A stretch of 64,000 bases of DNA from NCBI GenBank assembly GCA_029532415.1, contig JAQOTA010000053.1, positions 2,852,001-2,916,000 on the forward strand. The letters are read 5' to 3'. Made by a program: the position numbers and the translations under genes. Every line of letters begins with the position of its first letter. Positions within the stretch are counted from its first letter, which is position 1. Shown here piece after piece: positions 43,777 to 56,010 of the stretch. The notes under the pieces are model-generated. The model saw only the letters and a program-made list of their open reading frames with translations. It did no database searches and was not told the DNA's origin. The stretch comes from Marasmius tenuissimus. Taxonomy: Eukaryota; Basidiomycota; Agaricomycetes; Agaricales; Marasmiaceae.

Positions 43777-46577
43777 ATGGCGATCCTACGCGCCCTCTTC
43801 AGCAGACGGACACTTGCATATGCATCCGGTGGTGCTCTTTTAACGACGGCTGGCGGATACTGGTATCTCAACTCAGGTCCAGCTTACCCATCTTCGACTC
43901 TGGAAACGCGACGGCCACCCCCGCCATGGACGCCGCCATCGAGGAAAGAAATGCTGGAGAAGCTGAAAGCGTCTGGCGCAATACGTACTTTCTCTGGAAA
44001 GCCGGCTTATGAAGACGATGAATTCGATCTCTTGATTGTGGGTGGAGGAGCGACGGGGGCCGGTGTAGCCGTCGACGCTGCAACCAGAGGTCTGAAGGTT
44101 GCCTTGGTTGAAAGAGATGATTTCGGCTCAGGTGTGTGGAAGTTTGTGCCTCCACTACTTCGACCTGGCTGATAGGAACTCTTAGGAACGTCGTCCAAGT
44201 CAACCAAGCTCGTGCATGGTGGTGTCCGGTATCTCCAGAAGGCCGTCATGGAGCTTGACTATGAGCAGTACAAGCTCGTACGAGAAGCGCTTCATGAACG
44301 AAAGATATTTCTGGAAACCGCGCCTTATCTCTCCGCGATGCTGCCTATCATGCTGCCAATCTACAAGTGCGTTATTACACACGTTTGAACGTTTTAATCC
44401 CGCTCAACTTTTGTTAGATATTGGCAGATTCCATATTACTATTCGGGTTGCAAGATGTACGATCTCCTGGCCGGAAAGGAAAACATGGAATCCTCGTATC
44501 TCATGAGCAAAGGCAAAGCACTGGAGACCTTCCCCATGCTGAAAAGTGATGGTCTCGTCGGCGCGTTGGTTTATTATGACGGTGAGGCAGGTTATGGCCA
44601 ACCTTGTTGAGCACGCTTCTTATGTCTGTCACCAGGCCAACATAATGACTCTAGGATGAATATTGCCCTCATCATGACGGCCGTGAAACACGGGGCTATG
44701 GTTGCGAACTACACGGAAGTGACACAACTGCACAAAGATGGAACTGGAAAGTTGAATGGCGCTCGAGTTCGCGATAATCTTACTGGAGAGGAATTCAACG
44801 TCCGGGCCAAGGTCAGAACCTTCGTGCAGAAGACAAAGCTTTTACTGAATAACGTTTCGACCTTCTAGGGAATAATAAATGCGACTGGGCCGTTCTCAGA
44901 TTCTCTGATGACCTTGGATAACCCGAACCACAAGCCCATTGTCCGTGCTTCCTCTGGCATTCATATCACCTTACCCAACTACTATTCACCGCGCACTATG
45001 GGTCTTCTTGACCCAGCTACTTCTGATGGTCGGGTGATCTTCTTCCTTCCATGGCAAGGCAATACTATCGCGGGTACCACAGACGCGCCCGCACCCGTTG
45101 AGAGAGATCCTGTGGCAATGGAAGAGGAGGTGCGGTGGATTTTGGAGGAAGTCAGGCGATACCTCAGCCCCGACATTCGAGTGCGACGCGGCGACGTGCT
45201 GAGTGCCTGGAGTGGACTTCGACCTCTGATAAAGGATCCGTCTGCTAGTGAAGGCTCTACACAAGGTTTGGTCCGGAATCATCTCGTTTATGTGAATCCC
45301 TCAAGCCGACTGGTGACGATCGCCGGCGGAAAATGGACCACCTATAGAAAGATGGCAGAAGAGACGGTTGATGTTGCGGTCAAGGAATTCAGGTTGGAGG
45401 GGAAACTCAAGACGCCGAGCTGTGTCACGGAGCATGTTAGGTTAGTGGGAAGTGACGGTTGGAGCAGAAACATGTTCATTGGCTTGATTCAGAGGGTAAT
45501 TCTTTGATTCGGGTCTATATCTTGCATCGTCAAGCTGACCGGGGTTTCCAGTTCGGATTAGAGACGGAAGTGGCGAAGCACCTTTCCGAAAATTATGGTG
45601 ACCGTGCCTGGACGGTTTGCTCATTAGCTGAACCCACCGGTGCTGTTTGGCCTGTTCATGGCAAACGTTTACACCCTCAATACCCCTGTACGTGCATTGC
45701 GTTCTCGGTGCTGTGTATAGCTTACTCATTTGGACCATTCAGTTATCGATGCTGAAGTTCGCTACGCTGTTAACCATGAATACGCTCAGCATGCAACGGA
45801 TGTTCTTGCGCGTCGAACTCGTTTGTCATTCCTCAACGTTCGTGCTGCCTGGGAGACGCTTCCGCTCGTTGTGGACATAATGGCCCAGGAATTGGGCTGG
45901 TCGTACTGGAGAAAGAAGGAGGAAATCAAAAAGTCCGTGGAGTTCTTCGAGAGCATGGGACTCCCTCGCGATGCATGGGAGGATCAGAAGAATGGATCCC
46001 CCATACTAGCATTACCCGAACCAATCCCGAGAGGGACAGGGGAACTCTTTTTGGCTGAGATTCGGAAGGTTTGGAATGGCGTATGGAACGTGGCTGGCCT
46101 TGTCGGGAGCGGCTTCGGTGTAAGTGTGGCTGTCGCGAGCTCCCACCTTCCCTCCACATTCTCGTATGCAGATGTACACACATACAGTCGTGCATTGTTC
46201 GATGCAGGCGAGCTCACGGCGCTGGAACAAATGTTCAGCCTCCGAGCGAAGCCGTCAGCATCTAATGCTCAAAAAGTGGCTCTGGCTGAGGTTGTGGATA
46301 TGCTCAAGCATGTGCCGGGGTACGAGCAGATTAGCGTCAAGGAGCTCGACTATGTTCTCGAGGAGGCTGGATTGAAAGGGAGAAAGGAAGTTGATCTTGA
46401 CGAATTTGTGGAGGTATGTCTTCCCGACATACGCCCTCATCTCTGTTCGCTAACTGTCATGTGAAGATATGCGGTAACCTCAAGGAGGTCTCGCTTGCGC
46501 CGGAACCTAGCGCGAGTACGTTGGCCCGGAGGAAGAGGATGGCTATTCCCGTTGAGAAGAGTGGAGGTGGTGTTTGA
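43777..46577 (+). CDS. GUT2: mitochondrial FAD-dependent glycerol-3-phosphate dehydrogenase
   Basis: Inner-membrane enzyme that oxidises glycerol-3-phosphate to dihydroxyacetone phosphate and passes electrons to ubiquinone. The N-terminus (MAILRALFSRRTLAYASGGA) looks like a mitochondrial presequence with a hydrophobic stretch. Then FDLLIVGGGATGAGVAVDAA (FAD-binding GxGxxG), GLKVALVERDDFGSGTSSKS, TKLVHGGVRYLQ, YYDGQHNDSRMNIALIMTA, GPFSDSLM, SGIHITLPNYYSPRTMGLLD, RVIFFLPWQGNTIAGTTDAP, LSAWSGLRPLIKDP and GGKWTTYRKMAEETVDVAV follow in family order. The C-terminal extension is EF-hand-like (LDEFVEICGN), as in eukaryotic enzymes, ending VEKSGGGV. A 54-base, frame-neutral intron (about 46118-46171) is likely near NVAGLVGSGF; retention would add 18 residues. 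About seven introns in total. Confidence 0.94.
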
Positions 46578-46972
46578 TACCTATCTGAATAATTTATTTC
46601 TTTTTCTTTGTGGATCGAGGCTGCCCGGGGGATGTCTGTATGTATCTTGCATATTTGGGAGTTCACATGTTGCAATCAATATCTGTTTGACGTTAAATAA
46701 GAAATTGAGGCACGAGCGCTAGACACTGCGTACCCTTTTGGACCCTAACCCATTTTGAGTTGTCATTGTCACTCACCTTCTCAACCTTCCTCGCACCCCG
46801 TTATTCGACCTGCCCACCCCGGTATAATAGCCAGGCTTATGGGCGAGAATCCATTGCAACTGGAATCATAGGAGCCCATACCATCTACCTCGACGTTCTA
46901 CCTCATCTAACTCGGAATACTGTCAATCTGAAGGCGGACAACCACCACATTGGAAGACTAAAATTATAAGTA
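46578..46972. other. intergenic region
   Basis: Short 3' flank of GUT2 and promoter of the leucine-rich-repeat gene; GGTATAATAG at about 46820 is a possible weak TATA. Nothing else seen. Confidence 0.4.
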
Positions 46973-49900
46973 ATGTCATCGTCCTCTTCTTCTCCGTCAC
47001 CCTCATCGAGTGCAGTGACGATCCAAATCCCCGGGAAATCCATCTTAAAAAAGCCTCCTCCGCCCCAAACCTCTCTATTTTCACGTATCACAAGGTTTCT
47101 GCCGCAGTCGCAAGCTGGCGGGTCTACATTCGGTATCAAATCTTCAACGGCGGGTGCTGGTGGAAACGGAGGAAGTGGAAACGGAGGGAACGAGAACGGT
47201 GTCGACGATGGACGACCATTGAAGCGAGCACACTTTATTCTCCCGCAAATCGCTACAGTCTATCCTATTTCGAGCGCCAACCCCCCCTACATGCCGACGC
47301 TGAAGGAGGAGAAACGGACGATTGAAGAACGGGAAGCAGAGAGAAGGAGACGAGTCGTTAGAGGCAATAGTGTCAGTCTCGGTTCTGGGACTGATGTCGA
47401 CGATGAATGGTGGTCTATGGATAAGGTTGACAGTTTCTACAAGGAATGTTGTGCCGGGTGCGACGAGCATCCTGATCCCGCCATCAGCGCTGCTTTGAAG
47501 GTCCGTGTTCTCTCCATCTTTCCTTGCATCGATGCAAAGTTGACAGTTTGACGCAGAATGCGGAGAATACCAACCCACGGAGTGTTGACCTATCTGGCGT
47601 TCAGCTCACGTTCACGTCAGCTTCGATCCTTGCGGACGTATTCACAATCGAATGGGGTTTGAGGAAGCTGGTGTTCAGAGAGTGTGATTTGGACGAACAC
47701 GTACGTCCAAAATTCATATCTGGATTGCTCATCTCTCATAGAACGAAACGATAGACCTTGAAACCGATCCTTCATGCCCTTCTCATACCGAATTCCCTTA
47801 CCTTCCTTTCTGTCGCCTCCAATAGGCGGTTGAAGCCACCCGCATTCCGACTTATCGGGGCCTACCTCGGCAAAGTATGGCACACTCTTCAAACTCTGTT
47901 GCTGAGAACTCATGTTATTCGCTTCGCAGGCAGTATCCCTGCAGTTCCTTGACCTTTCGCAAACACCGCTGGATAAGAAATCCATCGAGTACATCGTTGC
48001 TTCATTCAGTCAACCTCCTTCCCCGGGACTCGCCTCCCTCCGATTGGATGACTGTTCCTTGAAGCCTGGTGCCCTTGATGTACTCGGTTAGTCCAGAATG
48101 CTCACAATCGGATGAATCACGCTAATTTTACACCATGACGTCTAAGCCAAGGTGGTCCGAACATCCTCCCTTCGTAACATTTCCCTGCGACACAACAAGA
48201 TCAATGCAACAGGCGCGATTGCTCTTAGCGTCATGATCCGCGACTACCCTGATTCGATACCCGCTACTGGTCCAATAGCATCCCCCGCCTCTCCGAACCT
48301 TTCGTCACAGACCAGTTTCCCCTCATCCCTCCTCCTCTCACCTACGTCCAGCCAGGCCAGCAGCACCCTCATTGGCTCCGACACCCCCACTTCCAGTTTA
48401 ACACCTTCTCCTGCATCTAGCGTGACCAGCCTTCCGTTAACCTCATCGATGACCCCGCATCAGCCGCCTCCGCAGCCCCACGCAGGCCCAATTTTACCTC
48501 CTCCTACACACCCCAGTCTGCAACCTATGCAGACTACATATACTCCATACGTGCCACGCTCAAAGCGAGGGAAACCCACTACTTCCTCGACCACACCAAC
48601 CCCTGGATCACCCAATCTGGGAAACGTTGTTATCACTACTTCTGTTCGCGGGGGAGTTACAGCGGTTACAGCTAATGGTGTGAGCTCAGCCGTCGACAAA
48701 GTGACCAGTGCTGTCAAGGGCAATGGTACACGTACTGCTCAGGGAAGGGGTAGCTATAGTCAGGGACCAAGTGCTGCTCTCTTGGATAAAGTCCGAGCTT
48801 TGGACTCATTACCCAGGTTGGGGTCTTTAAGGACACTAGATTTGAGAGGAAACGATTTGAGAGTGAGTACTCAATAGTTGTGTTCAGTTACGGCGACGCA
48901 TGTTGATTTGTGTCCAATTCCTAGACAGGTACCACTTATCTGGCTCAGGTTCTCAAGAGGAATAGAACATTGAGGGTTCTCAATCTGTCGGAGAACAAGC
49001 TCGACGTCGCATGTTTGGTGGCCATTGCCGATGCCCTCAAGTACAATACGTGCTTGGAAACACTCGACCTCAGTCGAAATCCTTGCTGTGGCTCTGGCTC
49101 CTCGAGTGGGTCCGGAAGTTTGACCAGGGATCGGGACCGTAGTCTCTACCGTGATACTGCTACCTCGCGAACGGACAAGTCTCCCTCGGATCTCGAAGGG
49201 ATACAATCGCTGCGAATGTCTCTGACCCTCACCACCTCTCTAAAGCGACTCTTCTTGAGTTCGACCAATCTGAGTACACAGGGAGCTATTGCGCTGGCTG
49301 AGTTTTTACCAGAAAGCAGGAGTCTTCTTCATTTGGACCTGACGGGGAACCCAGACTTGGGAGTCGCCGGCGTCATGGCACTCAATGAGGGTCTGAAGAG
49401 GAATAAGATAGTGCGCTGTTTGGATCTAGAGGTACCTCCGGGAGCCGAAGAATACACAAGGTTCGTGTCGCTTACTGTTGTTGAACCAGGATCTTACCAC
49501 CTTACAGGCTATGCAGGGAGATCCTGAACACCTGTATAAGAAACACGGAGGAGGCCGAGAGGGCTTCACAGCAAGAGCAAGCCCTCCATCAGAACGGTGG
49601 CAAAAGCAAAGCAGCGTTGTGGGGGATGATTGAAGAAAGCGAACTAGCCAAGTCTGTTCGAATGGCGGGAGACGAGGTTGGAATGGTAAGGGTTGTCCCC
49701 TGCATCCAAACTTCCTTTTATTGACCTTGGTATCCTAGATTGACACCGATGTCATTCTTCGAGCCCGCGGATGTATCCGGCAACTTCAAAACTTCCTGAT
49801 GAATCCTCTACAACCTCTATATTCTCCTTCTATAACCACACCATCCACGCCACGATCGCCGGAAAACTCGGGCCTTTTCTCCCCAACATCTGCATTCGCG

Positions 49901-51163
49901 TCGTTCTCAATGCTCTCTGTCGGCGAGACCAAATCCAGCGACGGACACTCGACCATAACACCCCAAGAGTTGATCGACAAGGCACGCACAGTGACCAATG
50001 AACTCGCCTCCGTGATTGCACAAATCATGAATGGCGAAGGAGGCGAAGTCGAGCCTGAACGGCTTGAAGAACTCCTCGGTATCAGTGATGAATTGACCGA
50101 ATCAGTGGCGAAAGTAGAGGAGTTCACCCGTAGTCAAGCTAGGCATCAGGAAGTGGGTTCTGGAGATCCGGACCCCAAACCAGGGCGTCTGTCCTTGAAC
50201 CTGAAAGGTCTTGGACTGAATTTCCCCGGCGCGGATAACCAGAATCATGGCGTCAGGGTACCCGGGGCGCCTCCAGGTGGTAGTGTTACTCTGCCTTCCC
50301 ATGATGATTCCGATTCGGACAACGTTCCGTCGCCAACGACACCAAAAGTTGACAAGGGGAAACAGAGGGCAGACCCTGAACCAATTGAGCATGAGAAAGT
50401 CCTCAGCCCTACCACTTCGTTCTTGGACTCGCCTACGGGCTCAGACGAGGACGAAGAGGAGGGCGAGATGGACAGGTTCCCTCCATTCCGTGTTCCAGAA
50501 CCTGGAGAGGAAGGATATACACCGGAAACAGACCAGGCCCTCTCTCCCACTTCAACCGCCCGGTTCGTCCAACGTTTTGTGGACACAAGTTTCACTCTAA
50601 CGATACTATTTTATAGGTCTAGGAACTGGGTGGAAGAAGAAGGGGAAGTCTTCAGGAAAGGTAATGTCCTTCTGGGCCCGGAGGAGATGGAGGGAGAGTA
50701 TGCTGGAGAGGATCTTCGAAGAGAGGTCTGTCGTTCGTTCACTTTAATTTCCGACGGAAAAGCTCATCTAACCGGGAAACAGCTACTCGAAGCCACGGTC
50801 GAACGATCCGCACCCCGTGCTCTTAACGTGGACGAGTTTGGAGTGGAAATACCACCCGAAGTGACTGAACAGCAAGAGACTGTTGAAGAGCTTCCCGAGC
50901 CCCCGAAGCCGGCGCCTCGTCCATACGTTCCTCGACGCTCTTCCTCTGCCTCGATCATGAGTCTGGTTTCTCCCACCATTGAAAAGGCGGTGTCAACACC
51001 TTTACCCGCGTCACCGAGAGTGGATCCGTTCCTTCCAGCTGCATTGAGAAGCCCCACGCCAACATCATCGCTGCCCGGAACACCAACAAGGGAGACGAGT
51101 AGTCCTTTTAGGTCTTATTCCTTGAGGACAAGAACCAGCAACTCGAGTCTCAACTCAAAATAA
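46973..51163 (+). CDS. large leucine-rich-repeat protein with PP1-docking-like motif (PPP1R37-like)
   Basis: Likely cytoplasmic scaffold or phosphatase regulator. About 1,200 residues in roughly ten exons. N-terminus: Ser-rich start, SILKKPPPP, then LKRAHFILPQIATVYPISSA, which fits an RVxF-type PP1 docking site (RAHF). Leucine-rich repeats of the ribonuclease-inhibitor type follow: VDLSGVQLTFTSASILADVF, LRKLVFRECDLDEH, LQFLDLSQTPLDKKSIEYIV, LRNISLRHNKINATGAIALS, LRVLNLSENKLDVACLVAIA, LETLDLSRNPC and LLHLDLTGNPDLGVAGVMAL. They are interrupted by a roughly 170-residue Pro/Ser/Thr-rich insert (48260-48770). After the repeats come a helical region (EEAERASQQEQALHQNGGK), a long acidic disordered tail and an end RTRTSNSSLNSK. 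The PP1R37 comparison rests on shared architecture, so the name is tentative. Confidence 0.8.
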
Positions 51164-51760
51164 TGTAGTCTCGTCCCTTTAGTTATTCCAGGTGCATTAT
51201 CGTCCTCCATGCACATTTTCTGCCATTCGCCGTTCTTCAATCATGGTACATCGCTTCATTTTCGCAACTTCACCTGCAGTTGAACTGTCCCGAGTATCCA
51301 GATACACATTTATTTGTAGCCTATTCGTTATAAGCATTAGACAACATACTAGTATTCGAGTATTTGAGTGTTGGGAATCAACGGAAGGATCAGGTTCTTG
51401 AGAGCTTCGGTAGACGGCCGTGTGAACGTGTGCCTTCCGTCATAATGCGGTCCGAAATATCAACTCGTGGTCATCACCAACGGCGACGTCCAAGGCACGT
51501 TCAACGTCGTCGACATCGATGACTACTGCTTTTCTGCAATCATGTTCGAGATTTTCTCTGTTTGATGCCACTTTGGATTCGAATAAGGAAAAAAATTTCG
51601 TGGTTTGGCGGAAAGTGAGTTCTGGGACATCCGGCAAAGTCGCCTGACCTGTCGACCAGAATTGCGAACGTAATACAGTCAAAACTGCGACTGCCTCTGT
51701 AATTTTTAATTGCCCCTGCTTGTCTGTGTTCAACCACCATCAACAGCCTGGTCACTCACG
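51164..51760. other. intergenic region
   Basis: 3' flank of the leucine-rich-repeat gene and promoter of the peroxiredoxin gene. No gene or strong signal recognised. Confidence 0.4.
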
Positions 51761-52936
51761 ATGTCCTCGACAACTGCAGAACCTATTACCGACGCTACTC
51801 CTGCCACGGCAGAGGCTGAAGTCAAGCCTTCTGAGCCGGTTGCCGAGGCCCAGGCAACTGCTGCTGAATCCTCGAACGAGCCGACTGAGGAGACCGCCAA
51901 TGAGCCGGCAGCGGCCCCTTCTGCAAGGAGGTCTAGCCGTATCTCTTCTCAGCCTCACAAGGAACCAGCAAAGCCTAAAAAGGCCCCTGCACCCAAGAAC
52001 CAAAAGAAGCGTACCGCAGACGAAGCCCAAGAGGAAGGCGAAGGCGCGGAGAAGAACGGAACCTCCAGTAAAAAAGTCAGCTTTTTCTCTCATGAATTTC
52101 TCTCTATCCGAGCTGATAGCGTTCGCGTTTTGCAGACGAAGACTGTCGTTCCAGATATCCCGTCGATCGACATTGGTGATCCCCTTCCCACCCTCACGCT
52201 CAAGAACGAAAAGGACGAAGATGTGGATGTCTCCAAACTGGCGGCTGAGAAGGGAGTTGTGATCTTCCTCGTGCCCAAGGCAGATACTCGTAGGTCTACT
52301 TTCTTCTCGTTGCTTTCCTTTCGTTGCTCATGGATCTACAGCGGGATGCACTACTCAAGCTTGCGGTTTCCGCGACGTTTATGCTGAATTTAGCGGCGTT
52401 GGATATGACGTTTACTGCCTGAGTGCCGACACCACAACAGCCCAAAGCAAATGGCAGACGAAAGTGAGTTATTCAAAAGCATAAGTCGTATGATTTCTTA
52501 TTCTTGCGTCCTCGTCCTAGAAAAACCTTTCGTACTCGTTACTCTCTGACCCTAAGCGCGTTTTTATCGCGGCCTTGGGTGCGGCTGACAAGAACAAGAC
52601 CAAACGAAGCCATTTCATCTTCGAAAAGGGCACAGGCAAACTGGTCGACAAAAAGAATCCAGTCAAGCCTGCTGACAGGTGAGTTGGTCACAAATACCCT
52701 TTGGGTGGCTGCATCCCGTTGATACACATCCCCGGCGTAGTCCGACGTTGGCTATCGAGTTCATCAAACAACACCATGGTTTGCCAACCACGGAAGAAAA
52801 CGGCGATTCCACCAAGATGGAAACAGATGCTGCCCCTCAAGATGCCAACGGACATGCTGACGCTCCCGCACCCGAGAAGGACGATGTGCCCGCAACTGAG
52901 AAACCCGAAGCGGAGCCTACCCCGATGGAGACGTAG
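51761..52936 (+). CDS. DOT5: PrxQ/BCP-type peroxiredoxin (Dot5-like, probably nuclear)
   Basis: Thiol peroxidase that reduces hydroperoxides. The ATG at 51761 starts an Ala/Glu-rich N-terminal extension with basic stretches (SARRSSRISSQPHKEPAKPK, KKAPAPKNQKKR) that look like nuclear-localisation signals, as in yeast Dot5. The catalytic domain reads IDIGDPLPTLTLKNEKDEDV, GVVIFLVPKADTPGCTTQAC then GFRDVYAEFSGVGYDVYCLS and KNLSYSLLSDPKRVFIAALG. The peroxidatic Cys is in TPGC and the resolving Cys five residues on (TTQAC), the PrxQ pattern. Three introns are needed; one (about 52290-52341) splits the Pro codon just before the catalytic Cys. The C-terminus is an acidic, Pro/Ala-rich tail. The peroxidatic site is intact. 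Confidence 0.9.
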
Positions 52937-53262
52937 TCTGCCTCAGACTTGTGGCTTAAATGAATTTTAGCTCGAAATTTGATTGCTGTCTATTGATATT
53001 TCCTATTATATCTGTTGTTCGTGTGTACATAGCAAATATCTGTCGTTGTTGTAGCTCAACTCGAGAGAAGATGAAGGATGTGGGTAGCACCGGCAATGTG
53101 CACATCGTCCACGGGGCGATGTAGGCATAGGTACGCACACTAAGTCGGGACTCGAAACTCGAAGCTTCATTGACATTAATACGCTTGGAAGAGACACGGG
53201 AGTAGCAACGCCGGCGATTGGATCATCTTACTGCCGATGTCGAGAACGAATTCATAAATGTA

Positions 53263-54574
53263 CTAGGGCAACTTCTTCGTCAATACCAAAGCAACAGGCC
53301 ATTCAACGGTGACTTCATCCTCTCCCCGCGATTCCGCTTTGCCGTCAATCTGAGCTGCACGTTCCATCAAAGATCTCCAGAACCGCACAGCGATATTGCC
53401 GTCTTCGCGCTTCGAGTCCTCGGGATGATGCTCCAGATATGTGTGCAGAGAACTAAAAGTGTCCAGGTACCCTAGGAGACCGTTCCATGTCGTCTTTGAG
53501 CGAAGAATCACGGGAAGGGTTTGGGAGGCGGGGAGATCTGGGTAGTAGGAACCTATAAAACGCCAAAAAACATCCGAATTGAGCCAGACCCTCCGTGCGT
53601 GAAGGTATTGTGTATGAGGGTACGAACCAGTGAAATAGATCCGATCCAAGTCGGTGAAAGACGACTCTGAGCCTGATACGTTCTTCGGTTCTGGGATGTC
53701 ATGAAGGTGGTTTTGGAGGATCGAACGACCGGGTTGTTGCCAGTGAGGTCCCAGAGAGTTATCTGGATCGGAGCCTTGGGCGTACTCGGTGATTAGTGGC
53801 GTGAAGCTGGGATATTTGGGAAGACGGTAGTCCGAGTAGACCTTGAGACATATTCGACAGCTATCAGTACGGGACACGGAACGGAAATTGTGAATGATAC
53901 CCAGAAGGCGACCGTGCCATAGGGCCGAAGAACACGAGAAAGCTCGGGCCATAACTTCGGCCAGTTGAACCAGTGTGCAGCTTGAGCTACGAGTAACAGA
54001 AAAGTCAGTTCACTTCAGATATACAACAGCTTCGATAGAGATGGACCATGACTTTACCTGCAATTACCAAGTCCGCACTTTCATCCTTCAAGAATCCGAG
54101 TTCCTCCGCAGAAGACTGAACGAACTCAATTTGAGAGAAAACAGCCGCTAGAGAAGTGTATTGTCCTCAGAAATGGGTATGTCTATAAGTGAATTCAGCT
54201 TCGCACAGTTGTCGCCAACGCCGTGTTGCTCTTGCAGTTGTTTCTTGGCCTTCGCTACCATTCCTCCGCTCGGTTCTACACCAATGATTCTCTTGAATGG
54301 AGTTAGAGCGACCGTGGCTTGTCCTATAGCACTCACAACGTGAAAATATACACCCAGAGATGAATCTGCTAAACATACCGGTACCACATCCGAGATCTAC
54401 AGCTGTGTCGAACCTGGCCTTCCCTTGTCGGGCAAGTTCCGGAACTGGCCTACCAGGAAGACAAACGCCATTCTGATGGTACTTGAAGATGAGGTCAAAG
54501 AGAGCTTTAGGGTAAGTTGGACGCGACGCGGCGTAAACCGAGGCGTCAAATGTGGTCTTCGCAAAGGTAGCCAT
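53263..54574 (-). CDS. class I SAM-dependent methyltransferase (trans-aconitate methyltransferase-like)
   Basis: Small-molecule or other methyltransferase; substrate not assignable. From the ATG at 54574: MATFAKTTFDASVYAASRPT, YPKALFDLIFKYH, then motif I FDTAVDLGCGTGQATVALT, IIGVEPSGGMVAKAKKQL (motif post-I acidic residue), IEFVQSSAEELGFLKDESAD, LVIAAQAAHWFNWPKLWPEL and SRVLRPYGTVAFWVYSDYRL. After that come TEYAQGSDPDNSLGPHWQQP and a C-terminal domain ending VALVLTKKLP. The order and YP-x-L-F-D-L start match fungal Crg1/Tmt1-like proteins. About 320 residues. Introns at about 54355-54400, 54130-54150, 53995-54060 and 53836-53895 join in frame. A TATA box lies 51 bases upstream of the start. 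Confidence 0.86.
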
Positions 54575-54624
54575 CGGTGACCTCGGCGATGGATTTCTAA
54601 CTGACTCAGACCCAGGCTACGGAT

Positions 54625-54631
54625 CTTTATA
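54625..54631 (-). promoter_or_regulatory. TATA box of the methyltransferase gene
   Basis: TATAAAG on the minus strand, 51 bases before the ATG at 54574. It lies between the MurQ-like gene's stop and the methyltransferase start, which are only 136 bases apart. Confidence 0.55.
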
Positions 54632-54710
54632 CACCCTATTGCGATTTCATATGACTCAAAATTCGAGAATCTCACAAGCCTGCTCAGTGCTGCAGCATAC
54701 GCATGAAAAT

Positions 54711-55929
54711 TCATCGATTAAAAACCCGAACTATAGTCTCATAACGAACGTCCTCCAGGACTGCCTTTAACACGCCATTTCGCCTGACTAGTGCATCCTC
54801 GCAGAGGTTGACACCCCATCCCGAAATGATGACAACCAATGCTAGTTTCACATTCCTATTGCATCTTACAATGACTGCGTTCAAGTGCTCGTCGTTGTGC
54901 ATAATGGATGAATAGGTCAGAGGCAATGTATACTCAGAGGCGACCTTACGGATGATTCGGCGGGCTCGATCCATCAGCTTGGTATTAGAAGCCTTAACAT
55001 CAATCATCTGGGTTATCAGGGCAGAAAAAAAGAATGCATAGATGGAGGCTGCCAGTGAGTGGGGGAGATCCGAAGACGGGGAGAACGGTTAACTCACGAG
55101 GTTGCCATAGGTCTTCCCTAGCTTGATGTGAAGACCGGTGGAGATCATGTTCAGAACCTGGGTGAGAAGCCTTCAACGGAGTGCACAACGGCAAAGAATC
55201 AAAGCAGCGGGAACGCACCATCTTAGTTGCAGTACCCGCTTTCATTCGTGTGCTTCCTGTGATGACCTCGGGCCCGGTTACGGGGTCGATGAGAATTTGG
55301 CAGTTCCCTTCCGTTTGGACTTGACTCGGACGAACGCAGACTACTCCAATAGTGAGCAGGCCGCACAAACGAGCGTGTTGCAGAGCACCAAGAACATAAG
55401 GAGTCCTTCCAGAAGCAGCAACCCCGATTAGAGAATCGTTCGGTGTAGGTGACAACGCGTTGAGATCTGAAGTGCCATTTATTCGAGAGTCTTCAGCACC
55501 CTCAGATGAAGTTCGCAAAGCAGAATCCCCTCCTGCTATGAGAGCGACGAATTGCTTTGGATCAGCGGTGAATGTGGGCGGTAATTCTGCTGCATCGAGT
55601 ACTCCGAGCCTAGGAAAATCGACTGCTTTAAGAACGGACAAATGGGCGAGCCTATCTACTCACCTCCCACTGGTACCAGCACCCATATAAAACAGCCGCC
55701 CTCCAGCTCTGATTCGCTCCACGATCCCGTCGATAGCCTCCGCCACTTTTGGTATCACGTCTGCGACAGCGGCCGCAACGAGTGCGTCCTGTTGGTTGAT
55801 GGCCTGGCAAATCTCTTCTGTGCTAGCTTCGTCTATCTTCTCCGTTTCGGTATTGTTTGCCTCTGTCGATAGGGATGAAATTGGGGGTGGCTGGTCCCAT
55901 GGTGTTGACTCGTATGAATGCAAGTCCAT
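54711..55929 (-). CDS. murQ: MurQ-like N-acetylmuramic acid 6-phosphate etherase (SIS domain)
   Basis: In bacteria MurQ cleaves the lactyl ether of MurNAc-6-phosphate during peptidoglycan recycling; animal GCKR is a distant relative. The product here is about 340 residues: LSTEANNTETEKIDEAST, ICQAINQQDALVAAAVADVI, PKVAEAIDGIVERIRAGGRL, FYMGAGTSGRLGVLDAAELP, PTFTADPKQFVALIAGGDSA, SLIGVAASGRTPYVLGALQH, GPEVITGSTRMKAGTATKMV, LNMISTGLHIKLGKTYGNLM and IDVKASNTKLMDRARRI. GAGTSGR, the AGG block, the ASGRTP block and GSTRMKAGTA are the MurQ signature, and the catalytic-type Glu in PEVITGSTRMKAG is present. All three internal introns are GT-AG and in frame. The start may instead be a split ATG: exon ending AT at 56038-56039, intron 55997-56037, then G-GAG, adding MESADIKSELADAH. 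Confidence 0.88.
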
Positions 55930-56010
55930 ACTAATAGTCGAAAGACAATCGCAGATATGTGCATCGGCCAATTCCGATTTGATGTCGGCAGACTCCCTGT
56001 GCAGAGAATA

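Noticed and set aside
43440..43871. 143-codon minus-strand frame
   Set aside because: It overlaps the GUT2 start and the GC-rich palindrome patch; composition reflects antisense and base bias.
42024..46577. Biosynthetic or secretion cluster linking the thaumatin-like protein with neighbours
   Set aside because: Neighbours are housekeeping genes with separate promoters; no core biosynthetic enzyme is present.
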